Assembly (NCBI GenBank): GCA_965230665.1
Contig: CBDDLM010000004.1
Coordinates: 1,550,001-1,614,000, forward strand
Source: JAGNRR01 sp965230665
GTDB lineage: Bacteria; Bacteroidota; Bacteroidia; Chitinophagales; Chitinophagaceae
Length of the DNA stretch: 64,000 nt
Reading direction: 5' to 3'
The notes beneath the pieces are model-generated. The model saw nothing but the letters and a program-made list of their open reading frames with translations, searched no databases and was not told the origin of the DNA. Of this stretch, positions 53,852 through 62,443 are shown one piece after another (the first letter of the stretch is position 1; each line of letters begins with the position of its first letter). A program made the translations under genes and the position numbers.

Positions 53852-54418
53852 TTATTGAATTACAATATCATATTGATCTAGTAAACCTCCTATACCCGCT
53901 GATGAGAAAATAGCCTTTTTTATATTGTTGTGTGCTGGGTCGATAGAGTAATTAAAGGCGGTAACGAAGTCTGCTTTTTCTAAGTTGGTTTTACTAAAAA
54001 TTGATCGAGTCAAATCACATCTTGTAAAAGTTGTTTCTTGCAAATTGGATTTGGTAAAATCTACTTCTTGGAGTTGACAATCTGTAAAACAGGTCCTAGG
54101 AAGATTTTTACTATAAAATGATGCGTGGTTTAATATACATTGTTCAAATTCAAAGGACAATAAAAAATCGTTACAATGCTCGAAAGAAAGACCAAGTAGT
54201 TTACAACCTTTGAATTGTGCTTCTTGAAAAGAGGTATTATTTACTCGCGCATTACTTAAATTACAATCTAAGAATTCACAATCAATAAACTTGGAATCTG
54301 ACAAATCTACATCAGAGAAGTTGCAGCTCTCAAAAGAACAAGATTCATATTCAGATAGAGTGAACGACATTTGAGCATAGTCTTTTTGATCAAACAGTTT
54401 ATCCCTTATATAATCCAT
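53852..54418 (-). CDS. Pentapeptide repeat protein
   Basis: 188 residues, no signal peptide. It shows A(D/N)LXX-type pentapeptides throughout: CSFESCNFSDVDLSDSKF, CEFLDCNLSNARV, CQLQEVDFTKSNLQET and CDLTRSIFSKTNLEKADF. These stack into a right-handed quadrilateral beta helix. Some relatives (Qnr, MfpA) mimic DNA and protect gyrase from quinolones, but similarity to Qnr cannot be judged by eye. The gene starts 9 bases after a GNAT gene in a compact operon. Confidence 0.85.
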   Translation of the reverse strand: MDYIRDKLFDQKDYAQMSFTLSEYESCSFESCNFSDVDLSDSKFIDCEFLDCNLSNARVNNTSFQEAQFKGCKLLGLSFEHCNDFLLSFEFEQCILNHASFYSKNLPRTCFTDCQLQEVDFTKSNLQETTFTRCDLTRSIFSKTNLEKADFVTAFNYSIDPAHNNIKKAIFSSAGIGGLLDQYDIVIQ

Positions 54419-54427
54419 GGTCCATTT

Positions 54428-54970
54428 TTATTTAAAATCGATTTGATATAGAAAAGTACCTTCTCCTAGCTGCTCTTCCTTTCTCTTAAAACCATTTTTT
54501 TCTAATACAGCTATGGATCTCATATTATCTGGTTCAACACCACCTGATAAAGAATTTACAACCGTAGAATTTTTACACCATAAAACAAGTTGTTGAATAA
54601 GTTCACTGCCGATACCTTCACCCCAAACAGACTCGGATAGTAAATATCCAAGTCGAAGATCTCTTGATTGCTCATCGGGATATAGAAATAGGAAACCAAT
54701 TATTTCTTGAGTAGCCTTGAGGGTGATGGCATAAAAATCGCTATCTCGTTTTCGATCGCTCAGCCATTTATCCGCTTTGTCTATCGTATCTAGTTCTTGC
54801 CATCCAACGGGTAATGATTTAGTTACATTTTTCGTAAGAGTACTTAATACAACTTCTTTTAGTTCATGATCACTCTGAACTTGTGTTTCTATAAAATTCC
54901 AATGTAGAACAGCAAGCCGTGCCGTTCGAAAGAGTTCATCTTGTTGTAGAATGTTGTTTAGCGTTTTCAT
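54428..54970 (-). CDS. GNAT family N-acetyltransferase
   Basis: 180 residues, RimJ/RimL-like layout: TARLAVLHWNFIE at the start, AITLKATQEIIGFLFLYP, DLRLGYLLSESVWGEGIGSELI (the acetyl-CoA pyrophosphate loop, here GEGIGS), and MRSIAVLEKNGFKRKEEQ near the end. Acceptor unknown. It is transcribed with its pentapeptide-repeat neighbour (9-base gap) and lies 47 bases after another GNAT gene. Confidence 0.82.
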   Translation of the reverse strand: MKTLNNILQQDELFRTARLAVLHWNFIETQVQSDHELKEVVLSTLTKNVTKSLPVGWQELDTIDKADKWLSDRKRDSDFYAITLKATQEIIGFLFLYPDEQSRDLRLGYLLSESVWGEGIGSELIQQLVLWCKNSTVVNSLSGGVEPDNMRSIAVLEKNGFKRKEEQLGEGTFLYQIDFK

Positions 54971-55017
54971 CCTCGTGCGAGATTACAGACGCTAATATAA
55001 AGGAGCGACTTACTTTC

Positions 55018-55557
55018 TCAACCAATTATGTAAGGTTTTATTGGATGCACAAGGGCATAAAACAGAACGAGTTCTCCATCCTCTATAATTTCTTTTTCGA
55101 AAGTGAATCCTAATTTTCTTAGTACGTTTATTGATGCATGATTATCAGGTAACACAGTGGCTGTAACTCGTTTAAGTTTGAGTGTATTGAAACCATAATC
55201 AAGACATGCTTTACTAGCTTCTGTGGCAAGCCCCTTGCCCCAATATTTTTTCATAAAACGATAACCAAGGTCTACTTCTTTATCTTCGGGTATATACTTC
55301 AAGCCGCAAAAGCCAATAAAATTTTCTCCTCCTTTCTCTTCGACAGCTAAACGACCATAACCGTATTTTTTATAATCACCGAGTACATTTTCTTTTATGC
55401 GTCGTTCAATTTCATGAAGAGAAACAACACCTCCATCTCCAGTATACTGACTTACCTCTGCATCAAGATTCATTAAATGGCTAGCGGGTATATCGTCTAA
55501 AGTAAAAGGTCGGAGTATCATCCGTTTTGTTTCAATAACGGGGGGTAATAAGGCCAT
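55018..55557 (-). CDS. GNAT family N-acetyltransferase (RimJ/RimL-like)
   Basis: 179 residues. The family start IETKRMILRPFTLDDI is followed by FIGFCGLKYI, EVDLGYRFMKKYWGKGLATEA (Q/RxxGxG/A loop, KGLATEA) and NHASINVLRKLGFTFEKEI. The acceptor is unknown; relatives acetylate ribosomal protein N-termini or small amines. Its start is 4 bases after the DinB-like gene stop, so the two are probably translationally linked. Only distantly like the other GNAT here, so not a recent duplicate. Confidence 0.85.
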   Translation of the reverse strand: MALLPPVIETKRMILRPFTLDDIPASHLMNLDAEVSQYTGDGGVVSLHEIERRIKENVLGDYKKYGYGRLAVEEKGGENFIGFCGLKYIPEDKEVDLGYRFMKKYWGKGLATEASKACLDYGFNTLKLKRVTATVLPDNHASINVLRKLGFTFEKEIIEDGELVLFYALVHPIKPYIIG

Positions 55558-55561
55558 CGGT

Positions 55562-56026
55562 TTAAGAAAGAATTTTCTTAATTAATGAAACCTGACCAAG
55601 ATGATAATATGCATGTTCGATGAGTGCTTCAACATTTCGTTGATAGGTTCCATACTTTTCATCAACAAAAACTTCTGACAATTTATTTTCAGGTATTTGT
55701 TCAATACATTGTGCTAGTTTTTCTGTGTCTTCAAAAAAATTATGTAATCTGTTGTCCCAATCTTCTTGAGATTGAATAGCAGGAAAATCAAAGCTATATT
55801 GATCATGAATATCTAAGGTTCCACCCTCAAAAACTTGTAATACACCACCGATATAATAATGTATGTGCTGAGCCAGTAGAGCAAGGGTATTCAACTGATG
55901 CACCTGCTTAGTAGCTAGTTTCCAGTCAGTGCCTACTAAAGCTACTTTGTAATTCGTATTAGCAATCCATGTACCATTCAATAAAACTTCACGAAAACGC
56001 GCTGCAAGTTCTTGTGCTAAGTTCAT
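55562..56026 (-). CDS. DinB-like four-helix metal-binding protein
   Basis: 154 residues, all helical. His residues placed as in the DinB/YfiT superfamily: LAQHIHYYIGG at about 51-61 and EHAYYHLGQVSLIK near the C-terminus, giving a likely three-His metal site. An Asp/Glu-rich middle (EDWDNRLHNFFED) matches DinB-like thiol transferase relatives. No enzymatic role is assigned; some members use bacillithiol or mycothiol. Begins 47 bases after nadD and is tightly followed by a GNAT gene. Confidence 0.7.
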   Translation of the reverse strand: MNLAQELAARFREVLLNGTWIANTNYKVALVGTDWKLATKQVHQLNTLALLAQHIHYYIGGVLQVFEGGTLDIHDQYSFDFPAIQSQEDWDNRLHNFFEDTEKLAQCIEQIPENKLSEVFVDEKYGTYQRNVEALIEHAYYHLGQVSLIKKILS

Positions 56027-56073
56027 TTTAGTTTTTTAGGGAACTAAAGTTACTATATTTTCTGTTCGCCAAG

Positions 56074-56643
56074 TTATCTATAATAACTTCCCGCTTCAAT
56101 CTCTTTTAAAACACTTTCGGTCACGAGGAATCTAAACGATTTTTTGGCCTTAATTAGATTACGAATATGGGTCGATGAAATCTCGAGCAAAGGCGCTTCT
56201 AAAACTTGTATTCTATCGGATAAGGACTGGTCAATTTCAAAACTTGGTCTTTGATATACCAAAAGGTCATACTTTTTAAGCAATGTTTTATAATTCTTCC
56301 ATTTGGTAATATTCTGAAAACTATCACCGCCTAGGACAACAGAAAACTTATGTTCAGGATATTTTTCTTCTAAAAAAGTAAGTGTATCGATGGTATACGA
56401 AGGTCTGGGCATGCCAAACTCGATATTGCTTACCTGAAACTTTGGCATTTCCCCTATAGCTAAACGAACTAAATGAAGTCTTTGGTGTTCGTTTAGTAAA
56501 GAAGCACTTTCCTTTAATGGGTTGTGTGGAGATACCACAAACCATAACTGATCAACTTCAGTTTCATTGATTACATGATTAGCTATTATTAAATGACCTA
56601 CATGGATAGGATTAAAGCTACCAAAGTATAATGCGATGTTCAT
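56074..56643 (-). CDS. nadD: Nicotinate-nucleotide adenylyltransferase
   Basis: 189 residues from the ATG at 56643 (a TTG three codons upstream is less likely). Makes NaAD from nicotinate mononucleotide and ATP in NAD synthesis. The nucleotidyl-transferase signature GSFNPIHVGH (residues 8-17) and ISSTHIRNLI near the end are clear, with VVLGGDSFQNITKWKNY between. Full length. Flanked upstream by a minus-strand terminator that belongs to the preceding acyltransferase transcript, so nadD needs its own promoter. Confidence 0.94.
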   Translation of the reverse strand: MNIALYFGSFNPIHVGHLIIANHVINETEVDQLWFVVSPHNPLKESASLLNEHQRLHLVRLAIGEMPKFQVSNIEFGMPRPSYTIDTLTFLEEKYPEHKFSVVLGGDSFQNITKWKNYKTLLKKYDLLVYQRPSFEIDQSLSDRIQVLEAPLLEISSTHIRNLIKAKKSFRFLVTESVLKEIEAGSYYR

Positions 56644-56683
56644 GTCATGCAAATATACTTCAATCCCTTACTGGATAGATATG

Positions 56684-56707
56684 AAAAATCCCGCAAGACT
56701 GCGGGAT
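56684..56707 (-). terminator. Terminator lying 217 bases past the acyltransferase stop
   Basis: Perfect 8-bp stem ATCCCGCA/TGCGGGAT (56688-56695 with 56700-56707), 4-base loop, then four T on the minus strand. The nearest minus-strand gene upstream stops at 56924, leaving a 216-base untranslated tail or an unrecognised transcript. Confidence 0.7.
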
Positions 56708-56730
56708 CCTCATTGACTTTTAATTGTATT

Positions 56731-56856
56731 ATGAAGAAAATAGTTGTTATACTAATTCCAATAATAATGTTGCAACTACCGTGCCAAAATGTATTTTCTA
56801 AAGAAATATATAAAGTTTTCCCAATTCATTCACGAGTCATTTGCATTTACGAATAA
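56731..56856 (+). CDS. Possible small exported peptide
   Basis: 41 codons beginning ATGAAGAAAATAG. The product starts MKKIVVILIPIIMLQLP, a signal-peptide-like hydrophobic stretch, and ends VICIYE. No close promoter and no homologue recognised. The open frame also extends upstream to 56647. It overlaps the untranslated tail of the opposite-strand acyltransferase gene. It could be chance. Confidence 0.2.
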   Translation: MKKIVVILIPIIMLQLPCQNVFSKEIYKVFPIHSRVICIYE

Positions 56857-56923
56857 TTGTTGCATATTTGTGCTCATATCGAAACAGTTATACTATTTGG
56901 TCCGCGAATATGGAGATGAAGAC

Positions 56924-57784
56924 TTAATCTGGCGTTTGATAAACGTGTTTCCACCTTCGATGTGACCAAACCCAATTCTCAGGCTGACGTTTGATAGAAT
57001 CCTCTAGAAAACGAACATAAGAAGCGGTTATTTCGCCATCTTTTGTTTCTCTTGGGTTCTCAAACGTCAGTTTCAGTTTAGTCTGGTAGTATCCTCTTCT
57101 AATTTTAATCATTTCTCCCATCAGAACAGGTAAGTTATAGCGTCTGGCTAATAATTCGGCGCCTTTGGCAAAAGCTGTTTTACGATGAAAAAAATCTTCC
57201 CAAGCACACCTTTTAGTATCTGCAGGAGTTTGATCGGCAACAAAACCCCAAAGGGTATTTTTAGCTTGATAAATTGGAAGTTGTTTTGCCAATTGATTGA
57301 CTGGAATAACAACAGCTCCAAAACGACTACGAATTTTAGTAATGATTTTTTCGAAAACTGGGGACGTAAGGGGCAAATAAGGGCCCACAAATTGTTTTTC
57401 TACCATGGCGTTGGCAAGTAAGGTGCCCCATTCCCAATTAAATTGGTGCGATACATATACCACCACGTTTTTATCCTTTATAGCATCAACCACCTCCCAG
57501 TTTGTTTTATATCTTCTATTCAACTCTTTTTTTGAGATGCTAAACATTTTTATTGTTTCCATTATGCTATCGCAAAGATTTCGATAGAACTTACGTTCGA
57601 TAATTAATCGTTCCTGATCTGTTTTCTTCGGAAATGAGAGCGCGAGATTTTCTCGCACAACGGCTTTTCGGTATCCTATTACTCTGTACAATATGAAATA
57701 CAGCAGATGAGCAAATCCGTATAAAACCCAAAAAGGAAGTAAGGAAACTGCATAGAGCAAACCGTAGGTGACTTTGTATAGCAT
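56924..57784 (-). CDS. Lysophospholipid/lipid A acyltransferase, LpxL (HtrB) family
   Basis: 286 residues from the ATG at 57784 (frame extends to a TTG at 57796). One N-terminal membrane segment (LLYAVSLLPFWVLYGFAHLLYFIL), then YRKAVVRENLALSFP and FYRNLCDSIMETIKMFS, both family hallmarks. The catalytic HxxxxE is HQFNWEWG; WGFVADQTP and the final PENWVWSHRRWKH also match. Adds a secondary acyl chain to lipid A (or related lipid) on the inner face of the inner membrane. The divergent DksA-like gene starts 40 bases away. Confidence 0.88.
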   Translation of the reverse strand: MLYKVTYGLLYAVSLLPFWVLYGFAHLLYFILYRVIGYRKAVVRENLALSFPKKTDQERLIIERKFYRNLCDSIMETIKMFSISKKELNRRYKTNWEVVDAIKDKNVVVYVSHQFNWEWGTLLANAMVEKQFVGPYLPLTSPVFEKIITKIRSRFGAVVIPVNQLAKQLPIYQAKNTLWGFVADQTPADTKRCAWEDFFHRKTAFAKGAELLARRYNLPVLMGEMIKIRRGYYQTKLKLTFENPRETKDGEITASYVRFLEDSIKRQPENWVWSHRRWKHVYQTPD

Positions 57785-57824
57785 TAATATTTTCAATATT
57801 ACAAAACCATTTTATCTTTAGAGT

Positions 57825-58148
57825 ATGACGGAGCAAGAGATACTCGATAAAATCGAAAAGGAGATTGATCGAACAAAGGAAAAAATTTTAGATTATACAG
57901 ACATGGCTAAACCAGTCTCACCTGATGATGCGATTGGTCGGTTAAGCCGCATGGATGCTATTAACAACAAAAGTGTAGCAGAGTCTGCCTTGCATAAAGC
58001 AAAGGAGAAGCTTAAAAAGTTAGAGTACGTAAAGACACAAATTGGTAAGGAGGGCTTTGGTTTGTGTAAACAATGCAGTCAACAAATTCCAATTGGTCGT
58101 ATTATTATTCGGCCTGAAAGCCTTTATTGTGTGCAATGTGCAGATTAA
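57825..58148 (+). CDS. TraR/DksA-type zinc-finger protein
   Basis: 107 residues. N-terminal coiled-coil helices (EILDKIEKEIDRTKEKIL, SALHKAKEKLKKLEYV) and a C-terminal C4 zinc finger, CKQC...CVQC, with the DksA-family surroundings FGLCKQCSQQIPIGRI and RPESLYC. DksA proteins enter the RNA polymerase secondary channel and act with ppGpp. The usual DxxDxA tip motif is not obvious in the coiled coil; SPDDAIGRLSRMDA may be its counterpart. TATCTTTA (57813-57820) lies 4 bases before the ATG, suggesting a near-leaderless mRNA. Confidence 0.85.
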   Translation: MTEQEILDKIEKEIDRTKEKILDYTDMAKPVSPDDAIGRLSRMDAINNKSVAESALHKAKEKLKKLEYVKTQIGKEGFGLCKQCSQQIPIGRIIIRPESLYCVQCAD

Positions 58149-58248
58149 TAGCGTATTAACCAACAGCTTACCATTTATCATTTTCTTTTGATAAACAAAC
58201 TTCAACCCAAAATACTTATTGTAATTTTACCTACTAACTCTGGTACTT

Positions 58249-59814
58249 ATGAAGGCTAAAGCAATTCTTTTTATTCTGGTTCTATTGATACCGGTCGGTT
58301 TAGTTGCACAAACACCAGCTAAACGATTTCCTAAACAGCAATATGGAAGACAAAAAGGTAAATTACAGCGCACGAAAAAGCCCGAAGACAAACGAGAGGT
58401 TCAAAAGGCAACTATTCAAAAAAATGCTGCTATCGAATCTTCGGAAAATATATGGTCTTTAGAAAGGTGCGTTCGTTATGCTATAGAAAACAATTTGGAT
58501 CTTTCAGAAAGTGCATTAAACCAACGTATGGCAGAGCTAACTTTAGCCCAAAGTAAGACTAGTCGTTGGCCTTCATTAAATGCCGATATGAGTTTAGGAA
58601 ACAGTTATGGCCGTTCAATTGACCCAACGTCAAATCAGTTTATCAACGCCGGCTTTCTTTTTAATAACATGGGTATTAGCTCTCAGGTGATGCTATTTGG
58701 GTGGTTTAGGAAACAACGAGAAATAAAACAAAATGAATATAGCGCTCAGGCAGCTAATGAAATCTATGCGCAACTTAGAGATAATATAGCTTTAAATGTG
58801 GCGAATGCCTACTTGCGAGCATTACTGGCTAAAGAACAAGTAAAAGTTTCTCAAGAAATATTGGCTACTGATCAAGCACAACTGGCCCAAACAAAACAAT
58901 TTGTAAAGGCCGGTAGACTTCCACAGCTAAATCTAGAACAAATGCAAGCACAGGTTGCTTCGGATAGTTCTAATTTGATTGGCGTGGCTTCGGAGGTTGA
59001 ACTTGCCTTATTGCAACTACGTGCCTTGCTCAATTTAAACTATCAAGAAGCATTCGATATTGCATCACCAGATCTAGGTAATATTAGTTTGATTGCGGAG
59101 ACCCAAGAAAAATCTCCTGTAGAGATCTATGAAATTGCAAAGCGGAATCAACACCGAATGCGTGCGCAATATTTTAATATTATGGCGGCCAAAAAAGGTC
59201 TAGAACAAGCGAAAGCACTGCGGTACCCAACCCTATCTCTCGGAGGTGGTTTGAGTACAAGTTACTCTTCGCAATTTCAAGAAATTACGGGTCAAACTGT
59301 TGTTGGACAGCGACAGGTAGGTAGCGTAAATGTGGCAGGAACAGATTACCCAATTACTTCCCCTGAATTTAATTTTACCCGAACGACAGTGCCATATAAT
59401 AGACAGTTAGATAATAATATCAGAAGTAATATAGCGCTAACGCTTAGCATTCCAATTTTTAACGGTCATCAAGTAAAGACTAGTGTTGAAAGAGCTCGTA
59501 TTGGTTTAATGAACCAACGCGTTGCATTGAAACGAGAACAACAAGGTTTACAACAGGATATTTATACTGCGGCACTACAGGCTCAAACGGCTAAACAAAA
59601 ATATACAGCTGCACTTAGTGCGGAACAATCAGCTAAGCGTGCACTGGATTTTGCAATAAAGAGGTATACCATTGGAGTATTACCTACATTTGAGTATACA
59701 CAAACTCAAAACAATTATAATCAAGCTAGTTATAATACTTTATCTGCAAAATATGATATGCTGTTTAAGATGAAAGTACTAGACTTTTATGTTGGTAAAC
59801 CAATTAAACTTTAA
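58249..59814 (+). CDS. TolC family outer membrane efflux protein
   Basis: 521 residues, signal peptide ending LVAQ/T, followed by a basic linker (KRFPKQQYGRQKGKLQRTKK). The two outer membrane efflux repeats are visible: WSLERCVRYAIENNLDLSESAL...RWPSLNADMSLGNSYG and, in the second half, QHRMRAQYFNIMAAKKGLEQAKALRYPTLSLGGGLSTSYS. It forms a trimeric channel across the outer membrane and periplasm. Four bases separate it from the adaptor gene, so they are one operon; the inner-membrane pump gene is not here. Confidence 0.92.
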   Translation: MKAKAILFILVLLIPVGLVAQTPAKRFPKQQYGRQKGKLQRTKKPEDKREVQKATIQKNAAIESSENIWSLERCVRYAIENNLDLSESALNQRMAELTLAQSKTSRWPSLNADMSLGNSYGRSIDPTSNQFINAGFLFNNMGISSQVMLFGWFRKQREIKQNEYSAQAANEIYAQLRDNIALNVANAYLRALLAKEQVKVSQEILATDQAQLAQTKQFVKAGRLPQLNLEQMQAQVASDSSNLIGVASEVELALLQLRALLNLNYQEAFDIASPDLGNISLIAETQEKSPVEIYEIAKRNQHRMRAQYFNIMAAKKGLEQAKALRYPTLSLGGGLSTSYSSQFQEITGQTVVGQRQVGSVNVAGTDYPITSPEFNFTRTTVPYNRQLDNNIRSNIALTLSIPIFNGHQVKTSVERARIGLMNQRVALKREQQGLQQDIYTAALQAQTAKQKYTAALSAEQSAKRALDFAIKRYTIGVLPTFEYTQTQNNYNQASYNTLSAKYDMLFKMKVLDFYVGKPIKL

Positions 59815-59818
59815 AAGG

Positions 59819-61123
59819 ATGAGCAAAAGATTAAAATGGATATTGGGAATCGTTTTAGGTGGATTATTGATCTATGCGATATTGGCAAGAGTTTTTGAAA
59901 AAGAAAAATCTACGAAAGTTGCGGTTGAAGAATCTAAGACACGAACACTTGTTGAAAGTGTATCAGCCAGTGGAAAATTGTATCCCGAAAAAGAAGTAAA
60001 GATTAGTCCAGACGTTTCTGGGGAAGTTGTCGTGCTGAAAGTAGAAGAAGGAGATAGCGTACGAAAGGGTCAGCTCTTGGCTACAATTAACTCTCAAACG
60101 TATAGATCTGGAGTGAGTAGAGCACAGGCACAGTTAAATCAAACGCAATCCAATGTTCAAAATGCCCGCGCTCAGCGTCAACAGTTTAAAGCACAATTGG
60201 ATCAAGCACAGGCTACATATGAAAGAAATAAACAACTGTTTGATGAGCGTGTTATTAGTGCTTCGGAATTTGAAACAGCAGTAGCTGCTTATAAAAGTGC
60301 GTTAGCAAACTACAGAGCGTCAATGGCTACGATAAAAGGAAACCAATATGGTGTAGCAAGTGCAAGAGCGAGTGTAAACGAAGCACGTGAACAATTACAG
60401 CGTACAGCAATTTATGCTCCAATGGCAGGTGTTGTTTCTGCCCTGTTTGTAAAGAAAGGAGAACGTGTAGTAGGAACAATGCAGATGACTGGAACCGAAA
60501 TGATGCGGATTAGTGATATGAGCGAAATGAAAGTTGATGTAGAAGTTGGAGAAAATGATATTGTCAAAGTGAAGTTAGGAGATAGTGCCAAGGTAGAAAT
60601 CGAAGCATATGGATCAGATATATTCTACGGAAAAGTAAGTCAAATCAAACAGGCCAATGCAAATGTGTCTGGCCAAGCCGCTGCTTCAATGAACGATCAA
60701 GTTACGAACTATACGGTAAGTGTTACCCTTGACCCAATGAGCTATAAGGAGCTAACAGCGCAGTACGCTCATGCCTCTCCATTTAGACCGGGTATGAGTG
60801 CTAGTGTCGAAATATTTACCAAGCAGAAAGAGCATGTGCTCACCGTGCCGATTAATGCAGTTACAACACGAGAAGATGAAGATGCAGAAGGAAGCTATTC
60901 GGATATTATTAAGGAATATGTGTTTATTGATAGCAGCAGCTATGCAGTTTTACGAGAAGTAAAAACGGGCTTACAGGACAATAAGTATGTTGAAATCCTT
61001 TCTGGTTTGAAAGGAAAAGAAAGTGTTTTAGTTGCTCCTTATGGAGAAATAGCACGTAAGCTAAAGAACAAAGAAAAAATCAAAGTGGTAGAGAAAGAAG
61101 ACCTTTACGAGAATAAAAAATAA
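59819..61123 (+). CDS. Periplasmic adaptor (HlyD/MacA-like membrane fusion protein)
   Basis: 434 residues from the ATG at 59819. One N-terminal membrane helix (WILGIVLGGLLIYAILARVF). Lipoyl-like halves GKLYPEKEVKISPDVSGEVVVL and TAIYAPMAGVVSALFVKKGERV flank a long coiled-coil hairpin (about 95-180, rich in Ala/Gln). Then a beta-barrel domain (MKVDVEVGENDIVKVKLGDSAKVEIEAYG) and the membrane-proximal part (KEHVLTVPINAVTTRED). The layout is of MacA-like adaptors that couple an ABC pump to TolC. The next gene is convergent (4-base gap), so no pump gene follows in this operon. Confidence 0.9.
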   Translation: MSKRLKWILGIVLGGLLIYAILARVFEKEKSTKVAVEESKTRTLVESVSASGKLYPEKEVKISPDVSGEVVVLKVEEGDSVRKGQLLATINSQTYRSGVSRAQAQLNQTQSNVQNARAQRQQFKAQLDQAQATYERNKQLFDERVISASEFETAVAAYKSALANYRASMATIKGNQYGVASARASVNEAREQLQRTAIYAPMAGVVSALFVKKGERVVGTMQMTGTEMMRISDMSEMKVDVEVGENDIVKVKLGDSAKVEIEAYGSDIFYGKVSQIKQANANVSGQAAASMNDQVTNYTVSVTLDPMSYKELTAQYAHASPFRPGMSASVEIFTKQKEHVLTVPINAVTTREDEDAEGSYSDIIKEYVFIDSSSYAVLREVKTGLQDNKYVEILSGLKGKESVLVAPYGEIARKLKNKEKIKVVEKEDLYENKK

Positions 61124-61127
61124 AGGT

Positions 61128-62351
61128 CTAATGTTCAATAGTAATCTTCCTCCAAACCTTTCCTTTATCGGTATTTACGATTAGTAAATATACATTTGAG
61201 GGAAGGCCGGTTAAATCTAGTTTTGTATGGGTGCTTTCTACCTTTTTTGAGTAAAGTATTTTACCCAATAAATCCTCAAGTTGGATATTCGATATTTTGG
61301 CATTTGTGGTTACATCTAAAAAACCATTTGTCGGATTAGGATATGCATTTAGTTTAATGTTTTTTTCTGCATAGTCATTGACATAAGTAGGAAAATTTCC
61401 GCCATTAGTTGTTTTCCTAAGTGTTCTTTTCGTTCCTGTCGCATAACCCGTATTAGTATCAAAGAAATGGACAGCATTCAATGTTTCATTTGTATTACTT
61501 GTTTGAAAATACCAATGGGTACCGCCATCAGTCGTTTTTAGAATCATACCATTTTCACCAACAACGACTCCGTTCAAGGCATCGATAAAAAAAACATCTT
61601 TAAGCCGCTCTGTTGTATTAGATGTTTGTTGAATCCAATTGGTACCACCGTCAGTCGTTTTTAAAATGGTTCCTGTATCGCCTACAACCCATCCTGTGCT
61701 ACTATTAATAAAATGTGACGATCGAAGCGCAGCGGTTGTAGGGTGGTTTTGTACAGTCCAGTTTCCACCTGTATTACTGGTCTTCTTAATTCCACCGTAT
61801 GCATGATCACCAAAAACATAACCAGTACTATCATTCACAAAGGACATACCATGTACCGAGCCCAAGCCCCAACTTGAACCGAATACACCAGTCCAAGTAG
61901 CACCGGCATCTGTTGTTTTATAGATGGTACCATGAATACCACTTACAAATCCTGTCATGGCATCGGTGAAATGAATATTATAAAATGAAAAAGTGTTTTT
62001 AGGAACAGGAAGAGGATTCCATGTTACTCCAGCATCTGTTGTTTTTAGTACAATACAAGAATCTATAGCTCCAGCTACGTAGCCTGTATCAGGGTGTGTA
62101 AAATAAACACTGGTAAAACTATAGTTCGCCGCAATCGAATGGTTGCTCCAAGTGTCACCGCCATCCGTTGTTTTAAGTAGAAGGCCAACACCACCATTAC
62201 TGCCTACAACATAACCTGTATTTGGGCCGGTAAAATAAACAGATGCCAAATTAGAATTCGGAGTAATATTAGTTGGATTTTTAGAAAGCCACTGAGCATG
62301 GATGTTCAATGCATAGAAACAGATAACGGATAGGATGATCAGCTTTTTCAT
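61128..62351 (-). CDS. Ycf48/BNR-repeat T9SS surface protein
   Basis: 407 residues; signal peptide ends IHAQ/W. Six to seven repeats of about 45 residues with KTTDGG.TW, e.g. LLKTTDGGDTW, VLKTTDAGVTW, YKTTDAGATW, ILKTTDGGTNW, each preceded by G.VVG..G, form a seven-bladed propeller like Ycf48/sialidase BNR domains. The C-terminal 75 residues are a T9SS type A tail (LNAYPNPTNG). It lacks the Asn-rich pre-sorting region (NNSHFN) shared by the other T9SS proteins here. Function unknown; exported and probably surface attached. Confidence 0.88.
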   Translation of the reverse strand: MKKLIILSVICFYALNIHAQWLSKNPTNITPNSNLASVYFTGPNTGYVVGSNGGVGLLLKTTDGGDTWSNHSIAANYSFTSVYFTHPDTGYVAGAIDSCIVLKTTDAGVTWNPLPVPKNTFSFYNIHFTDAMTGFVSGIHGTIYKTTDAGATWTGVFGSSWGLGSVHGMSFVNDSTGYVFGDHAYGGIKKTSNTGGNWTVQNHPTTAALRSSHFINSSTGWVVGDTGTILKTTDGGTNWIQQTSNTTERLKDVFFIDALNGVVVGENGMILKTTDGGTHWYFQTSNTNETLNAVHFFDTNTGYATGTKRTLRKTTNGGNFPTYVNDYAEKNIKLNAYPNPTNGFLDVTTNAKISNIQLEDLLGKILYSKKVESTHTKLDLTGLPSNVYLLIVNTDKGKVWRKITIEH

Positions 62352-62369
62352 AATTGTTTAGTTTTCCTT

Positions 62370-62377
62370 TAAAGTTA
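62370..62377 (-). promoter_or_regulatory. -7-like element of the Ycf48-type gene
   Basis: TAACTTTA on the minus strand (one mismatch from TAnnTTTG), 18 bases before the ATG at 62351. Same sequence as the -7 element at 3188-3195. Confidence 0.35.
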
Positions 62378-62443
62378 CTTAAACGTCGAAGAAATACTAT
62401 CAATTGTAGACAAGATCAAAATAAATTGACATTGCTATGATGA

